Source: VAZQ01 sp963744275 | GTDB taxonomy: Bacteria > Pseudomonadota > Alphaproteobacteria > Rhizobiales > Xanthobacteraceae | DNA length: 64,000 nt | Assembly: GCA_963744275.1 (NCBI GenBank) | Contig: CAVUSX010000025.1 | Coordinates: forward strand, 310,001 to 374,000 | Reading direction: 5' to 3' | In this document: in pieces, positions 45,595 to 53,144 of the stretch | Position numbering within the stretch: position 1 is the stretch's first letter | Layout of the letters: each line of letters begins with the position of its first letter | Translations under genes and position numbers: made by a program | The notes under the pieces: generated by a model | Database searches by the model: none | What the model saw: the letters and a program-made list of their open reading frames with translations, nothing else | What the model was told of the DNA's origin: nothing

Positions 45595-46014
45595 ATGCCC
45601 GACTTCATCCCCACCCACCGGCTCACCCACGAGGCGAGCCTCAAGATGCTGCAGGCCGGCGTCGCCAAGGCCGATGAGCTCGGCTGCAAGGTCAGCCTGG
45701 CGGTGGTGGACCAGAGCTGCCGGCTGATCGCCTTCCTGACCATGGACGGGGCGCGCCACTTCTCGATCATCACCACCCAGCGCAAGGCCATCACGGCGGC
45801 CTCGCAGCGCCAGCCGACCGGCTATGCGCCGGAGGCGGATGCGCTCAGCATGGCGGTGCGCATGGGCGATTTCACCAATGTGAAGGGCGGCTTTCCGATC
45901 ACGGTCGGTGGCGAGGTCATCGGCGCGGTCGCGGCCGGCGGCGCCAAGATCGAGCAGGACGTCATGGTGGCGCAAGCCGCCCTCGCGGCGCTGGGCCTGC
46001 CGGGCGGGGGATGA
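45595..46014 (+). CDS. GlcG/HbpS-family protein
   Basis: 139 residues. SLKMLQAGVAKADELGCKVS, LAVVDQSCRLIAFLTMDGAR, STAQRKA-type ITTQRKAITAASQR, GGFPITVGGEVIGAVAAGGA and AALGLPGG follow the GlcG (DUF336) fold. Members bind haem, cobalamin or metabolites and often accompany aromatic or glycolate catabolic genes. No signal peptide, so cytoplasmic. Between a Pht5-like and a PanE-like gene in the same direction. Confidence 0.85.
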   Translation: MPDFIPTHRLTHEASLKMLQAGVAKADELGCKVSLAVVDQSCRLIAFLTMDGARHFSIITTQRKAITAASQRQPTGYAPEADALSMAVRMGDFTNVKGGFPITVGGEVIGAVAAGGAKIEQDVMVAQAALAALGLPGGG

Positions 46015-46139
46015 TGGCCGTGCGTCCCTGACGCGATTTTTGAGTGCAATCGCGCCGCCAAGCAAATAGCATCAACCCCACAAGGATCGCGCGCGGCGGG
46101 GTTCCCGCCGCCCAGCCAGTCAACACGCGGGAGGACATC

Positions 46140-47216
46140 ATGCCGGGCACTTACAACATCCTGTTTCTGGGCGCGGCCTACGGATCGCTGCTGGCTTCCA
46201 AGCTCCTGTTCGGCGGCCACAGCATCAAGCTGGTCTGCCTGCCCGCCGAAGCCGATGCGATCAACCAGGACGGCATCCGGGTGCGGCTGCCGATCCGGGG
46301 CCGCAAGGACCTGATCGAGCTCAACTCGCAAAAGCTCCCAGGCAAGCTCTCCGCCACCGGCCCGGCCGCGGTCGAACCCGGCCGACTTCGATCTGGTGGC
46401 GCTCGCCATGCAGGAGCCGCAATACCGCTCGCCCGGCGTGCGCGAGCTGCTCGACGCCGTCGCCAAGTCCAGGGTGCCGTGCATGTCGATCATGAACATG
46501 CCGCCCTTGCCCTATGTGAAGCGCATCCCCGGCCTCGACTACGAGGCGCTCAAGCCGGCCTATACCGATCCGAGCGTGTGGGACTCGTTCGATCCCGCCA
46601 CCATCACGCTCAACAGCCCGGACCCGCAGGCGATCCGCCCGCCCGACGAGAAGGTCAACGTGCTCCTGGTCACGCTGCCCACCAACTTCAAGGTGGCGCG
46701 TTTCGTGGACGACAAGTCCACCGCCATCCTGCGGCAGCTGCAGGACGAGATCGAGGCCATCCGCTACGACACGCCGGAGGGCAAGATCGAGCTGCCGGTG
46801 AAGCTCAAGGTCTACGACTTCGATCTTCGTGCCGCTGGCCAAATGGGCGATGCTGCTCGCCGGCAACTACCGCTGCGTCACCAAGGACGGCATGCGCACC
46901 GCCCAGGAGGCGGTGCACAGCGACATCGAGACCTCGCGCTCGGTCTACAATTTCGTGTTCGATCTGTGCGTCAAGCTCGGCGCCAAGCCGCGAGGATCTG
47001 GTGCCGTTCGAGAAATACGCCGCGGCCGCGCAAAGCCTCACCCGTCCGGCCTCCGCGGCGCGCGCGCTGCAGAACGGCGCCCCCAATATCGAGCGCGCCG
47101 ACAAGCTGGTGCAGCTCATCGCCAAGCAGAAGGGCCTGAGCCATCCCGTCATCGACGCCACCGTCGCCCTGGTCGACGCCCGCCTCGACGCCAACCGCAA
47201 GAAGGCCGCGGCCTGA
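46140..47216 (+). CDS. Ketopantoate reductase (PanE/ApbA)-like protein, three frameshifts
   Basis: Starts at ATG 46140 after GGGAGG. The N-terminal nucleotide loop is FLGAAYGSLLASKLLFGGHS, a variant of GxGxxG. Frame shifts of +1 fall near 46375 (resumes DFDLVALAMQEPQYRSPGVR), 46822 (resumes PLAKWAMLLAGNYRCVTKDG) and 46990 (resumes EDLVPFEKYAAAAQSLTRPA). Corrected length is about 358 residues, longer than E. coli PanE (303). ALAMQEPQYRSPGVRELLDA and SIMNMPPLPYVKRIP replace the usual VKAYQT and QNG motifs, so the true substrate is likely not ketopantoate. A PanB-like gene lies 2.5 kb away on the other strand. Confidence 0.7.
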   Translation: MPGTYNILFLGAAYGSLLASKLLFGGHSIKLVCLPAEADAINQDGIRVRLPIRGRKDLIELNSQKLPGKLSATGPAAVEPGRLRSGGARHAGAAIPLARRARAARRRRQVQGAVHVDHEHAALALCEAHPRPRLRGAQAGLYRSERVGLVRSRHHHAQQPGPAGDPPARREGQRAPGHAAHQLQGGAFRGRQVHRHPAAAAGRDRGHPLRHAGGQDRAAGEAQGLRLRSSCRWPNGRCCSPATTAASPRTACAPPRRRCTATSRPRARSTISCSICASSSAPSREDLVPFEKYAAAAQSLTRPASAARALQNGAPNIERADKLVQLIAKQKGLSHPVIDATVALVDARLDANRKKAAA

Positions 47217-47225
47217 TCAAGCATC

Positions 47226-47345
47226 CCGCGATTAGGGCGCAATCGCTTTCCTCGCGTGCGGCGGAGAGGGTCGGATCCGCGACAGCGATCAGCGGCGCAA
47301 TGAGGCGATTGCCTCTCCGTCGAGTCTGAGTTCACGGAAAGGCCG
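47226..47345. repeat. Degenerate mixture of family B and family E repeats
   Basis: TTAGGGCGCAATCGCTTTC begins like family B. GTGCGGCGGAGAGGGTCGG...CAGCGATC resembles the centre of family E, then GGCGCAATGAGGCGATTGCC closes like family B. CCGTCGAGTCTGAGTTCACG repeats the family E right flank. Confidence 0.5.
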
Positions 47346-47371
47346 TCGGCCCAACGAAAGGACGGATTGCG

Positions 47372-47748
47372 ATGCCCGACACCCCGCGCCCACGCTGGCC
47401 CAGACCGACCCCTCGACCATCACGCACTACCACGCCCACATCTACTACGACCCGCAGTCGACCCGTGAGCGCGCCGCCCGCCTGCGCGAGCAAGTCGCCG
47501 CCGCGTTCCCGGCCGCCACGCTCGGCCGCTGGCACGACGCCCCGGTCGGCCCGCATCCGCAATCCATGTATCAGATCGCCTTCCCGCGCGAGCTGTTGGC
47601 CGCGTTCGTGCCCTGGCTGATGCTCAACCGCGACGGCCTGACCGTGCTCCTGCACCCCGAGACCGGCGACGACTACGTCGACCACACCGACCACGCCGCC
47701 TGGTTCGGCGCCGTGCTGCCGCTGCGGCTGGAGATGTTTCGGAAATGA
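47372..47748 (+). CDS. DOPA 4,5-dioxygenase-family protein, one frameshift
   Basis: About 125 residues. From ATG 47372 the frame shifts near 47395 (one base apparently missing). The conserved domain then runs STITHYHAHIYYDPQSTRER, GRWHDAPVGPHPQSMYQIAF, FVPWLMLNRDGLTVLLHPET and DYVDHTDHAAWFG. The HxH in HYHAHIYY and PHP are the likely iron ligands of this small extradiol-dioxygenase family. Its 3' end (last 20 codons) is duplicated about 970 bp downstream at 48656-48715. Confidence 0.8.
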
Positions 47749-47751
47749 TTT

Positions 47752-47873
47752 GTAGGATGGGTTGAGCTCAAAAGGGCGTTTACGCCCGTCTTCGCGGGCT
47801 ATGCGAAACCCATCGCGGGGCTATCCGTGTGGCATCGAGTTGATGGGTTTCGCAAGAGCTCAACCCATCCTAC
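47752..47873. repeat. GTAG-bounded palindrome, family C (copy 2)
   Basis: GTAGGATGGGTTGAGCTC on the left, GAGCTCAACCCATCCTAC on the right, with inner arms GCGAAACCCATCGCGG and GATGGGTTTCGC. Together with 47689-47751 it forms one arm of a long direct repeat whose other arm is 48656-48816. Confidence 0.9.
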
Positions 47874-47932
47874 AGTCCTGGCAGTGCTGCGCACTCCGGC
47901 ACCGAACTTTTTTCTGGCGCTCGGAACCTAAA

Positions 47933-47948
47933 TGTAGTATTGTAGTAT
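47933..47948. promoter_or_regulatory. Tandem octamer TGTAGTAT, probable antitoxin operator
   Basis: Two exact copies of TGTAGTAT, head to tail, 23 bp before the antitoxin ATG at 47972. Phd/YefM-family antitoxins commonly autorepress by binding short repeated or palindromic sites at their promoter. Confidence 0.55.
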
Positions 47949-47971
47949 CAAACGGAATGCCCGGTGCCGCC

Positions 47972-48226
47972 ATGACCACCAAGATATCGAGCCGCGAATT
48001 CAACCAGGACATCAGCCGCGCCAAGCGCGCGGCCGACCGCGGACCGGTCGTCATCACCGACCGGGGCAAGCCGGCCTACGTCCTGCTGCGCCACGACGCT
48101 TACCGTCGCCTGCTCGGAAAGGCGCCGACCATCCGCGATCTGCTGGGTCAGCCGGGCGCGGAGGACATCGAGTTCGATCCGCCCCGCCTCGGGAGCGGTC
48201 TGTTTCGCCCACCCTCCCTGTCCTGA
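47972..48226 (+). CDS. Type II antitoxin, Phd/YefM family
   Basis: 84 residues from ATG 47972 (ATG 47957 would add five). SSREFNQDISRAKRAADRGP and VVITDRGKPAYVLLRHDAYR are the Phd/YefM DNA-binding and dimer core. The C-terminal tail, IRDLLGQPGAEDIEFDPPRL, is the toxin-neutralising segment. The stop overlaps the toxin start (TGATG). The pair lies as a cassette between two long direct repeats. Confidence 0.9.
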   Translation: MTTKISSREFNQDISRAKRAADRGPVVITDRGKPAYVLLRHDAYRRLLGKAPTIRDLLGQPGAEDIEFDPPRLGSGLFRPPSLS

Positions 48227-48639
48227 TGTATCTTCTCGATACCAATGTTCTGTCCGAGCTTCGCCGTCGCGACCGGACGGATCGCAGGGTCGCGGCCTGG
48301 GCCGACAGCGTGCATCCGGCCGACCTCTTCCTGTCCGCCATCACGATCCTGGAGATCGAGGCCGGCACCCTGATGCTGCAACGGCGGGACAAAGCCCAAG
48401 GCGCGATGTTGCGCGCCTGGATCGATGACAGGGTGCTGCCGGCATTCGAGACCCGGATCTTGCCGGTCGACACGGCGGTGGCGCTGCGTTGCGCGCGCCT
48501 GCATGTGCCGGACCCGCGCTCCGAGCGCGATGCCCTGATCGCCGCAACCGCGCTGGTCCATGACATGAAGCTCGTGACCCGCAACACGGCGGATTTCGCG
48601 CCCATGGAGGTTGATCTCCTGAATCCGTGGGAGCATTGA
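48226..48639 (+). CDS. PIN-domain toxin (VapC/FitB-type ribonuclease)
   Basis: 137 residues. LLDTNVLSELRRRDRTDRRV starts with the first catalytic Asp. AITILEIEAGTLMLQRRD has the conserved Glu, RDALIAATALVHDMKLVTRN the central Asp, and TADFAPMEVDLLNPWE the last Asp. All four acidic residues of the Mg site are present, so it should be active. It is inhibited by the antitoxin encoded just upstream. FitB-like by length and by NTADF. Confidence 0.92.
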   Translation: MYLLDTNVLSELRRRDRTDRRVAAWADSVHPADLFLSAITILEIEAGTLMLQRRDKAQGAMLRAWIDDRVLPAFETRILPVDTAVALRCARLHVPDPRSERDALIAATALVHDMKLVTRNTADFAPMEVDLLNPWEH

Positions 48640-48655
48640 GGGCGGCCATCACGTT

Positions 48656-48715
48656 GACCACGCCGCCGGGTTCGGCGCCGTGCCGCCGCTGCGGCTGGAG
48701 ATGTTTAGGAAATAG
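48656..48715 (+). pseudogene. Duplicated 3' fragment of the DOPA-dioxygenase-like gene
   Basis: Encodes DHAAGFGAVPPLRLEMFRK and a stop, against DHAAWFGAVLPLRLEMFRK at the end of the gene at 47372-47748. Base identity is high over about 60 bp and continues into the following family C palindrome. It has no start and is a remnant made when the toxin-antitoxin cassette became flanked by direct repeats. Confidence 0.85.
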
Positions 48716-48718
48716 TTT

Positions 48719-48816
48719 GTAGGATGGGTTGAGCTCTTGCGAAACCCATCGCGGCGGCTATCCGGGTTGGCATCGCACAGTTGATGGGTTTCGCATTAGA
48801 GCTCAACCCATCCTAC
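48719..48816. repeat. GTAG-bounded palindrome, family C (copy 3)
   Basis: GTAGGATGGGTTGAGCTCTT to AGAGCTCAACCCATCCTAC. Shares with 47752-47873 even the loop sequence (GGCTATCCG, GGCATCG, AGTTGATGGG), so the two are one duplicated segment rather than independent insertions. Ends 9 bp before the next gene's stop. Confidence 0.9.
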
Positions 48817-48824
48817 AGAGACCC

Positions 48825-49683
48825 TCACGCCCCGCCCGCCTTCTCCAAAAACTCCAGCACCCTCGCCGGCGTCGTCTCCTCGGTCTGCCCCGCCACCGGC
48901 ACGTCCCAATATTCCGCGCGCGGCAGGCACTCCTCCAGATACCGCGCCGCTGACGTCGCGTGCGCGGCATCGCGGCCCGGCACCACCAGAGCCGGGATGT
49001 CGAGGCGCATCAAATCTTCGGGCTCGGCACCGGGCGCGGTGTCGCGGTCGAACAGGGTGCGGGCCATGCCGGCCACGATCAGCTTGTACTGGTCGACGTT
49101 CTGCTGCGCGTAAGTCTGCGCGAAGGCGGCGGTCATGCTTGATCACGGAAGCCCAGGGGCCGCCGCGCGGATCGGTGCCGAACGGCTTGCCGTCCTTGGC
49201 GACGAGCGCCACCACCGCCTCCAATCCGTGCTGATGCACGAAGGCGAGATGCTCGGCGAAGCGCTGGTGGCTGTGAGGCGGTATTTGGCGCCGCCCACCG
49301 GCCAGAACAGGATCATGCTCAGCGTCGCCTGCGGATACATCACCCCGAAGGCCGCGACCGGGCAGCAGCCCATGCAGCCGCCCATGATGTGGGCGCGCTC
49401 GAATTTTGAGATGATCAAGCAATCCCTTGCCCTGCGCCACATAATGCGCCCAGCTCACGCGCTCGACCCGGCCGCCGGACTGCCCGCATTCGCGCCGGTC
49501 GAAGATGATGCAGGTGTATTTGGTCTGCAGATGATCGAGCAGCTTGGTCTTGGCGTAGACGCCTTGCGTCGCCCACTTGTCCAAGGTGGCGTCGAAGCCG
49601 GCGGGCGCATACATCAAAAGCGGCGGCCCCGAGCCCTTGACCTCGTAGCGTGTCGTGATGCCGTCGATGATCGCGGTCGGCAC
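48825..49683 (-). CDS. Alpha/beta hydrolase, three frameshifts
   Basis: Starts at ATG 49683. RYEVKGSGPPLLMYAPAGFD, IIFDRRECGQSGGRVERVSW, then a frame change near 49415 to RAHIMGGCMGCCPVAAFGVM, where the nucleophile elbow reads GGCMGC, Cys in place of Ser. A second change near 49270 (apparently a missing base) leads to SHQRFAEHLAFVHQHGLEAV, and a third near 49135 leads to FAQTYAQQNVDQYKLIVAGM and DIPALVVPGRDAAHATSAAR, with the acid and base (GRD, GQTEE region) less clear. Corrected length is about 286 residues. The Cys nucleophile is as in dienelactone hydrolase, so a lactone or acyl substrate is possible. Separated by 4 bp from the PanB-like gene. Confidence 0.78.
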
Positions 49684-49687
49684 GGCC

Positions 49688-50497
49688 TCAGCCCTTGATC
49701 TGGCGGCCGGCGCGCGCGTCGGCGATCAGGGCCGTGAAGGCCTCCAGCGCCGCCTTGGCGGTGTTGGTATAGGTGTCGGTCTTGGAGTCGATCCATTTCT
49801 CCCCATAGCCGATGGCGGTGTGCGCCATCCGCACCCGGCCGTCGAGCCAGGGCCCGCCCCCGAAGCCGCCGATCACCGGGATCTTCACCGCCTTGACCAC
49901 GGCGGCGCCCGCGACCGGCCCCGAATTGGTGAAGTCGAGGCAGGCGGCGCCGGCGTCCTCCAGCATCTTGGCTTCCTCGACCAGCTTTTCGGCCATCGCG
50001 GCGGTCGCCTGCGCGCCCGCGCCCGCCTGGGCGCTGTAGGGGATGCCGTATTTCATGGCGGTCTGCGGGGTGAGGCCGAACTGGGCGAACACCGGAATGC
50101 CGGCGCGCGTGAGCGCCCGCACGGCCTCGGGAAAGTCGGCGGCGCCATCGAGCTTGAGCATGTCGGCGCCGCCTTCCTTGACCAGCCGGATGGCGGCGCG
50201 CAGCGCCGCATCGACGCCCTCCTGCACCGGGCCGAACGGCACGTCGCAGCTCACCAGCGCGCGGGTGACGCCGCGGCGGACCGCCTTGCAGCAGACCAGC
50301 ATCTCGTCGAGCGTGACCTCCAGCGGATTGGCATGGCCCCACAGATTGACCCCGACCGAGTTGCCGACCGACACGAAATCGACCCCGGCGCGGTCGGCGA
50401 TGCGCGCGATCTGGTAGTCCCAGGCCACGACGCCGACACTCTTTTTGCCTTCGCGCTTCATCTGCTGCAGCGCCGGAATGGTGACCTGGTCCGCCAT
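49688..50497 (-). CDS. PanB-like (ketopantoate hydroxymethyltransferase family) protein with altered active site
   Basis: 269 residues. WDYQIARIADRAGVDFVSVG, NSVGVNLWGHANPLEVTLDE, CDVPFGPVQEGVD, LKLDGA, QFGLTPQT and IPVIGGFGGGPWLDGRVRMA align along the PanB barrel. Key residues differ from E. coli PanB: VGDS is VGNS (metal Asp to Asn), KIEGG is KLDGA, and the catalytic Glu of VLECVP is absent (LDFTNSG). It keeps the Asp of ADLPF (CDVPF). It therefore probably does not make ketopantoate and may act on another 2-oxo acid, like PEP-mutase/KPHMT superfamily relatives. Same strand as and 4 bp before the Cys hydrolase. Confidence 0.8.
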   Translation of the reverse strand: MADQVTIPALQQMKREGKKSVGVVAWDYQIARIADRAGVDFVSVGNSVGVNLWGHANPLEVTLDEMLVCCKAVRRGVTRALVSCDVPFGPVQEGVDAALRAAIRLVKEGGADMLKLDGAADFPEAVRALTRAGIPVFAQFGLTPQTAMKYGIPYSAQAGAGAQATAAMAEKLVEEAKMLEDAGAACLDFTNSGPVAGAAVVKAVKIPVIGGFGGGPWLDGRVRMAHTAIGYGEKWIDSKTDTYTNTAKAALEAFTALIADARAGRQIKG

Positions 50498-50645
50498 GCT
50501 TCTCCCCGTTCATTCGACCGGGCGCATATGACAGGAGCGCACGCTCCGTTTCAAGCCGCCAAGGGGCGCCCAAGCGGCGCTATGCGCTTGACGCCTCCCC
50601 GCAAATCAGTGCATTCGTGAAATTGAAACTCCCGAAGTGTGGGTT

Positions 50646-50754
50646 GTAGGGCGCAATCGCTTTATTGCGCCGCTTGGCGCCGCCGCTTGCGCCTGAACCT
50701 CAAGGTACGGGGCGGTGCGGGGCCGATTGGCGCAATAAAGCGATTGCGCCCTAC
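50646..50754. repeat. GTAG-bounded palindrome, family B (copy 2)
   Basis: GTAGGGCGCAATCGCTTTAT to ATAAAGCGATTGCGCCCTAC, same as 42833-42927 and 62578-62645. It is the only structure I can see in the 514-bp non-coding stretch 50498-51011, which should also contain promoters for both neighbours. Confidence 0.9.
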
Positions 50755-51011
50755 GAGTGCGCGCCAGCCCCGCAGGCGCTGCATAGCTCCGAGGCCACCG
50801 CAACCCCGGTCCATTGCTCTCGGATTGTATTATCAATGCCGCAGCGGTCTGGAGGAATGCATTTCTGCCGGGTCGCCTGGGGCTCGATCAAGCGCCCCGA
50901 GCGTTGTACCCTGCGGCCGCACACCTTAAGGGCTTGTTCCGCCAAACCGGGCTTGGAAGCTCTCGCTCGCGGCGGGCATGCCATCGGACAATTCTCAGTG
51001 GAGGAAATCAA

Positions 51012-51614
51012 ATGAGCAGAAATGGACTTTTCGCCGGCCTCGCCTTCGTGGCCGCATTTGCGGTCTCGTCCGCCTTTGCGCAGCAACCCCAGACCGTCCG
51101 CGTGGCCGGCAAGATCGTGAGCGTCGACGGGCAGACCCTCACGGTCAAGACCGCGCAGGACGAGGTGAAGGTGGTGGTGCCGGCGAACGTCATGGTGATC
51201 GCCGGCAGCAAGGGCACGCTCGCCGACGTCAAGCAAGGCAGCTATATCGGGGTCGGCGCGACCCCGCAGGCCGACGGCAGCCAGAAGGCGATCCGGGTCA
51301 ATATTTTCGCCGAGCCGCAGCGCGGCGTCGGCGAGGGCTTCCGGCCCTGGGACCGGCCCAACACCACGATGACCAATGCGACCGTCGACACCACGGTGAC
51401 GAGCGTGGACGGCCAGGTCGTGATGCTCAAGTACAAGGACGGCGAGAAGAAGATCATCATCGGACCCGACGCGGCGATCATCAACAATGTGGTCGGCGAC
51501 AAGAGCGAGCTCAAGCCGGGCGCCAACGTGGCATTCGTGGCCGCCACCAAGAAGCCGGACGGAACCTACGAGGCCGCGCGGGTCAACGTCGGCCGCGGCG
51601 ACTTCGTGCCGTAA
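51012..51614 (+). CDS. Exported protein with two DUF5666-like OB repeats
   Basis: 200 residues from ATG 51012 (GGAGG... upstream as GTGGAGGAAA). Signal peptide AGLAFVAAFAVSSAFAQQ. Two similar beta units: VRVAGKIVSVDGQTLTVKTA with ADVKQGSYIGVGATPQADGS, and DTTVTSVDGQVVMLKYKDGE with SELKPGANVAFVAATKKPDG. This duplicated DUF5666-like pattern suggests a periplasmic OB-fold protein. Function unknown. Confidence 0.75.
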   Translation: MSRNGLFAGLAFVAAFAVSSAFAQQPQTVRVAGKIVSVDGQTLTVKTAQDEVKVVVPANVMVIAGSKGTLADVKQGSYIGVGATPQADGSQKAIRVNIFAEPQRGVGEGFRPWDRPNTTMTNATVDTTVTSVDGQVVMLKYKDGEKKIIIGPDAAIINNVVGDKSELKPGANVAFVAATKKPDGTYEAARVNVGRGDFVP

Positions 51615-51630
51615 AGACTGCGTGACGGGT

Positions 51631-51668
51631 GGAGCGGTTTCTTGCTTCGGTCGGCGTGAAGCCGCTCC
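51631..51668. terminator. Hairpin GGAGCGG/CCGCTCC after the DUF5666-like gene
   Basis: Stem GGAGCGGTTTC...GAAGCCGCTCC starting 17 bp after the stop, related to the GAGCGGTTTC hairpin at 37632-37672. No T-run follows, so it may be a repeat that also ends or stabilises the transcript. Confidence 0.4.
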
Positions 51669-51747
51669 AACCCCGCCGGTGACGACCGGGATTGTTGGTG
51701 GACTCCATTGTTCTTTACAACGTTTACAATAACCGCGGCCGTCCGCC

Positions 51748-52827
51748 TCAGCGGCCGATCGCCTCCTCGGCCTTGCGGAAGATCTCCGGCGGGTAGGCGG
51801 CGTAGCGCTTGAGCAGATCGTCGACCTCCTGCGCCGAAGCCGGATCGATCTCGATGCCGATCTTGTTGGCTTCGGCGAGGAAATCGGCGTCCTTCATGGT
51901 CGCGGCGAAAGCCTCGCGCAGCGCGCGCAAGCGCTCGGGCGGCATCCCGGGCGGTCCGGCGAGCGGACGGCCGAGCAGAAGCTGCTTGAACAGCACCTCG
52001 AACACCGCGCGCTGCTCGTCGGTCTTGGCGTAATCGAAGACGCTGGGAACGTCGCCGAATTCCGTCGACGTCTTGTTGCCCATCTGGATCACGAGCTTCA
52101 GCCGGCCGCTGCTCACGTCCTCCGGCCATTGCGAGCTGATCGACGAGACGTCGAGGCCGCACACGCCGTCCACCTCCCCGCGATGCATCGCCAAATTGAG
52201 ATCGCGCGAGCCCGGATAGCCCGGTATGACTTGAATATTGGCGCCCAGGACGTTCTTCAAGATGGTCGGATGCTGGAAGGTGATCGCCGCCGGCCCGCCG
52301 GCGCCGAAGATCGTGCGCTTGGTCATCATCTCGTCGAACGATCTCGCGGACGTCGGCGACTGCCACACTCCGCAATAGGTGACCTGCTGGGACATGCTCC
52401 CGATCCAGGAGAACTTGGCGGGATCGAATGCGGCCGACTTGTTGCCCAAGAGCGGCTCCATCACCGCCGACGACGCGAGCATGGCGAGCACCGTTCCGTC
52501 GTTCGTCGCCTTGGCGTAGATGTAGTTCGCCGCCGTCAATGATCCGGCGCCGGGCATGTTCGAGGGGATCATGGAGGGATGGCCGGGAACGAACTTGCCG
52601 TAGTGGCGGGCGAGAACCCGGATATAGCTGTCGTAGCCTCCGCCTGGAGGAAAACCGGTGATCAGGGAAAGGCTCTTGCCGGCAAAAAAGTCCGAGACCG
52701 CATCGGCGCCGGCCGGGCGGACAAGGGCGGGACCGAAGAGACCGAAGACGGCAAGCAGGCCGAGCAATCCCGCGAGCCGCCGTCTTGCAGCCGTCCGGTC
52801 GGACCTCGAGCTGTGCGGTGACAACAT
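51748..52827 (-). CDS. Tripartite tricarboxylate transporter receptor (Bug) protein
   Basis: 359 residues from ATG 52827, chosen because the signal peptide (LLGLLAVFGLFGPALVRPAG) follows within 20 residues; an open frame continues 60 codons further upstream without a convincing start. FFAGKSLSLITGFPPGGGYD is the ligand loop. SMIPSNMPGAGSLTAANYIY, FDPAKFSWIGSMSQQVTYCG, LAMHRGEVDGVCGLDVSSIS and VFDYAKTDEQRAVFEVLFKQ match Bug proteins. Orphan receptor, third in the window. Confidence 0.88.
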   Translation of the reverse strand: MLSPHSSRSDRTAARRRLAGLLGLLAVFGLFGPALVRPAGADAVSDFFAGKSLSLITGFPPGGGYDSYIRVLARHYGKFVPGHPSMIPSNMPGAGSLTAANYIYAKATNDGTVLAMLASSAVMEPLLGNKSAAFDPAKFSWIGSMSQQVTYCGVWQSPTSARSFDEMMTKRTIFGAGGPAAITFQHPTILKNVLGANIQVIPGYPGSRDLNLAMHRGEVDGVCGLDVSSISSQWPEDVSSGRLKLVIQMGNKTSTEFGDVPSVFDYAKTDEQRAVFEVLFKQLLLGRPLAGPPGMPPERLRALREAFAATMKDADFLAEANKIGIEIDPASAQEVDDLLKRYAAYPPEIFRKAEEAIGR

Positions 52828-53144
52828 TTTGGTGCTCACGACTGATGGCGTGCGCGAGCGTAGAGACGGCCGCCCGAGGCGGCAAGCCTCCAATCTGTCG
52901 CGCCCGACGGGAAATTCTCGAAGCCGGAGCGCCGTCTCGTCGCCGGCTCCGGCGTACGGTTCTCCGCCGCGCAGGCGAGCGTTCGAAACCACGGCAAATG
53001 CTTGCAAAACAAGTAGTTTTACCAGGTGATTTGCGCTTGATTAAGTATCCCGCTTAGCTCCGGAGAAATGTTCTTCCGATAGCGTCCCACTCAGCGGAAG
53101 GTGGATATCCCCGGGGCGCACGCGATGGACGTCGAACATTCTTC
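52828..53144. other. Non-coding stretch between divergent genes
   Basis: 317 bases separating the Bug receptor from the PAS-GGDEF-EAL gene. It should carry both promoters, but I see no clear -35/-10 pair, operator or repeat. The 52995-53060 part is noticeably richer in A/T than its surroundings. Confidence 0.4.

Noticed and set aside
47762..47971. Antitoxin start at 47762, giving a 154-residue protein
   Set aside because: The first 70 codons would be translated from the REP palindrome and the operator octamers; the Phd/YefM domain starts right after ATG 47972.
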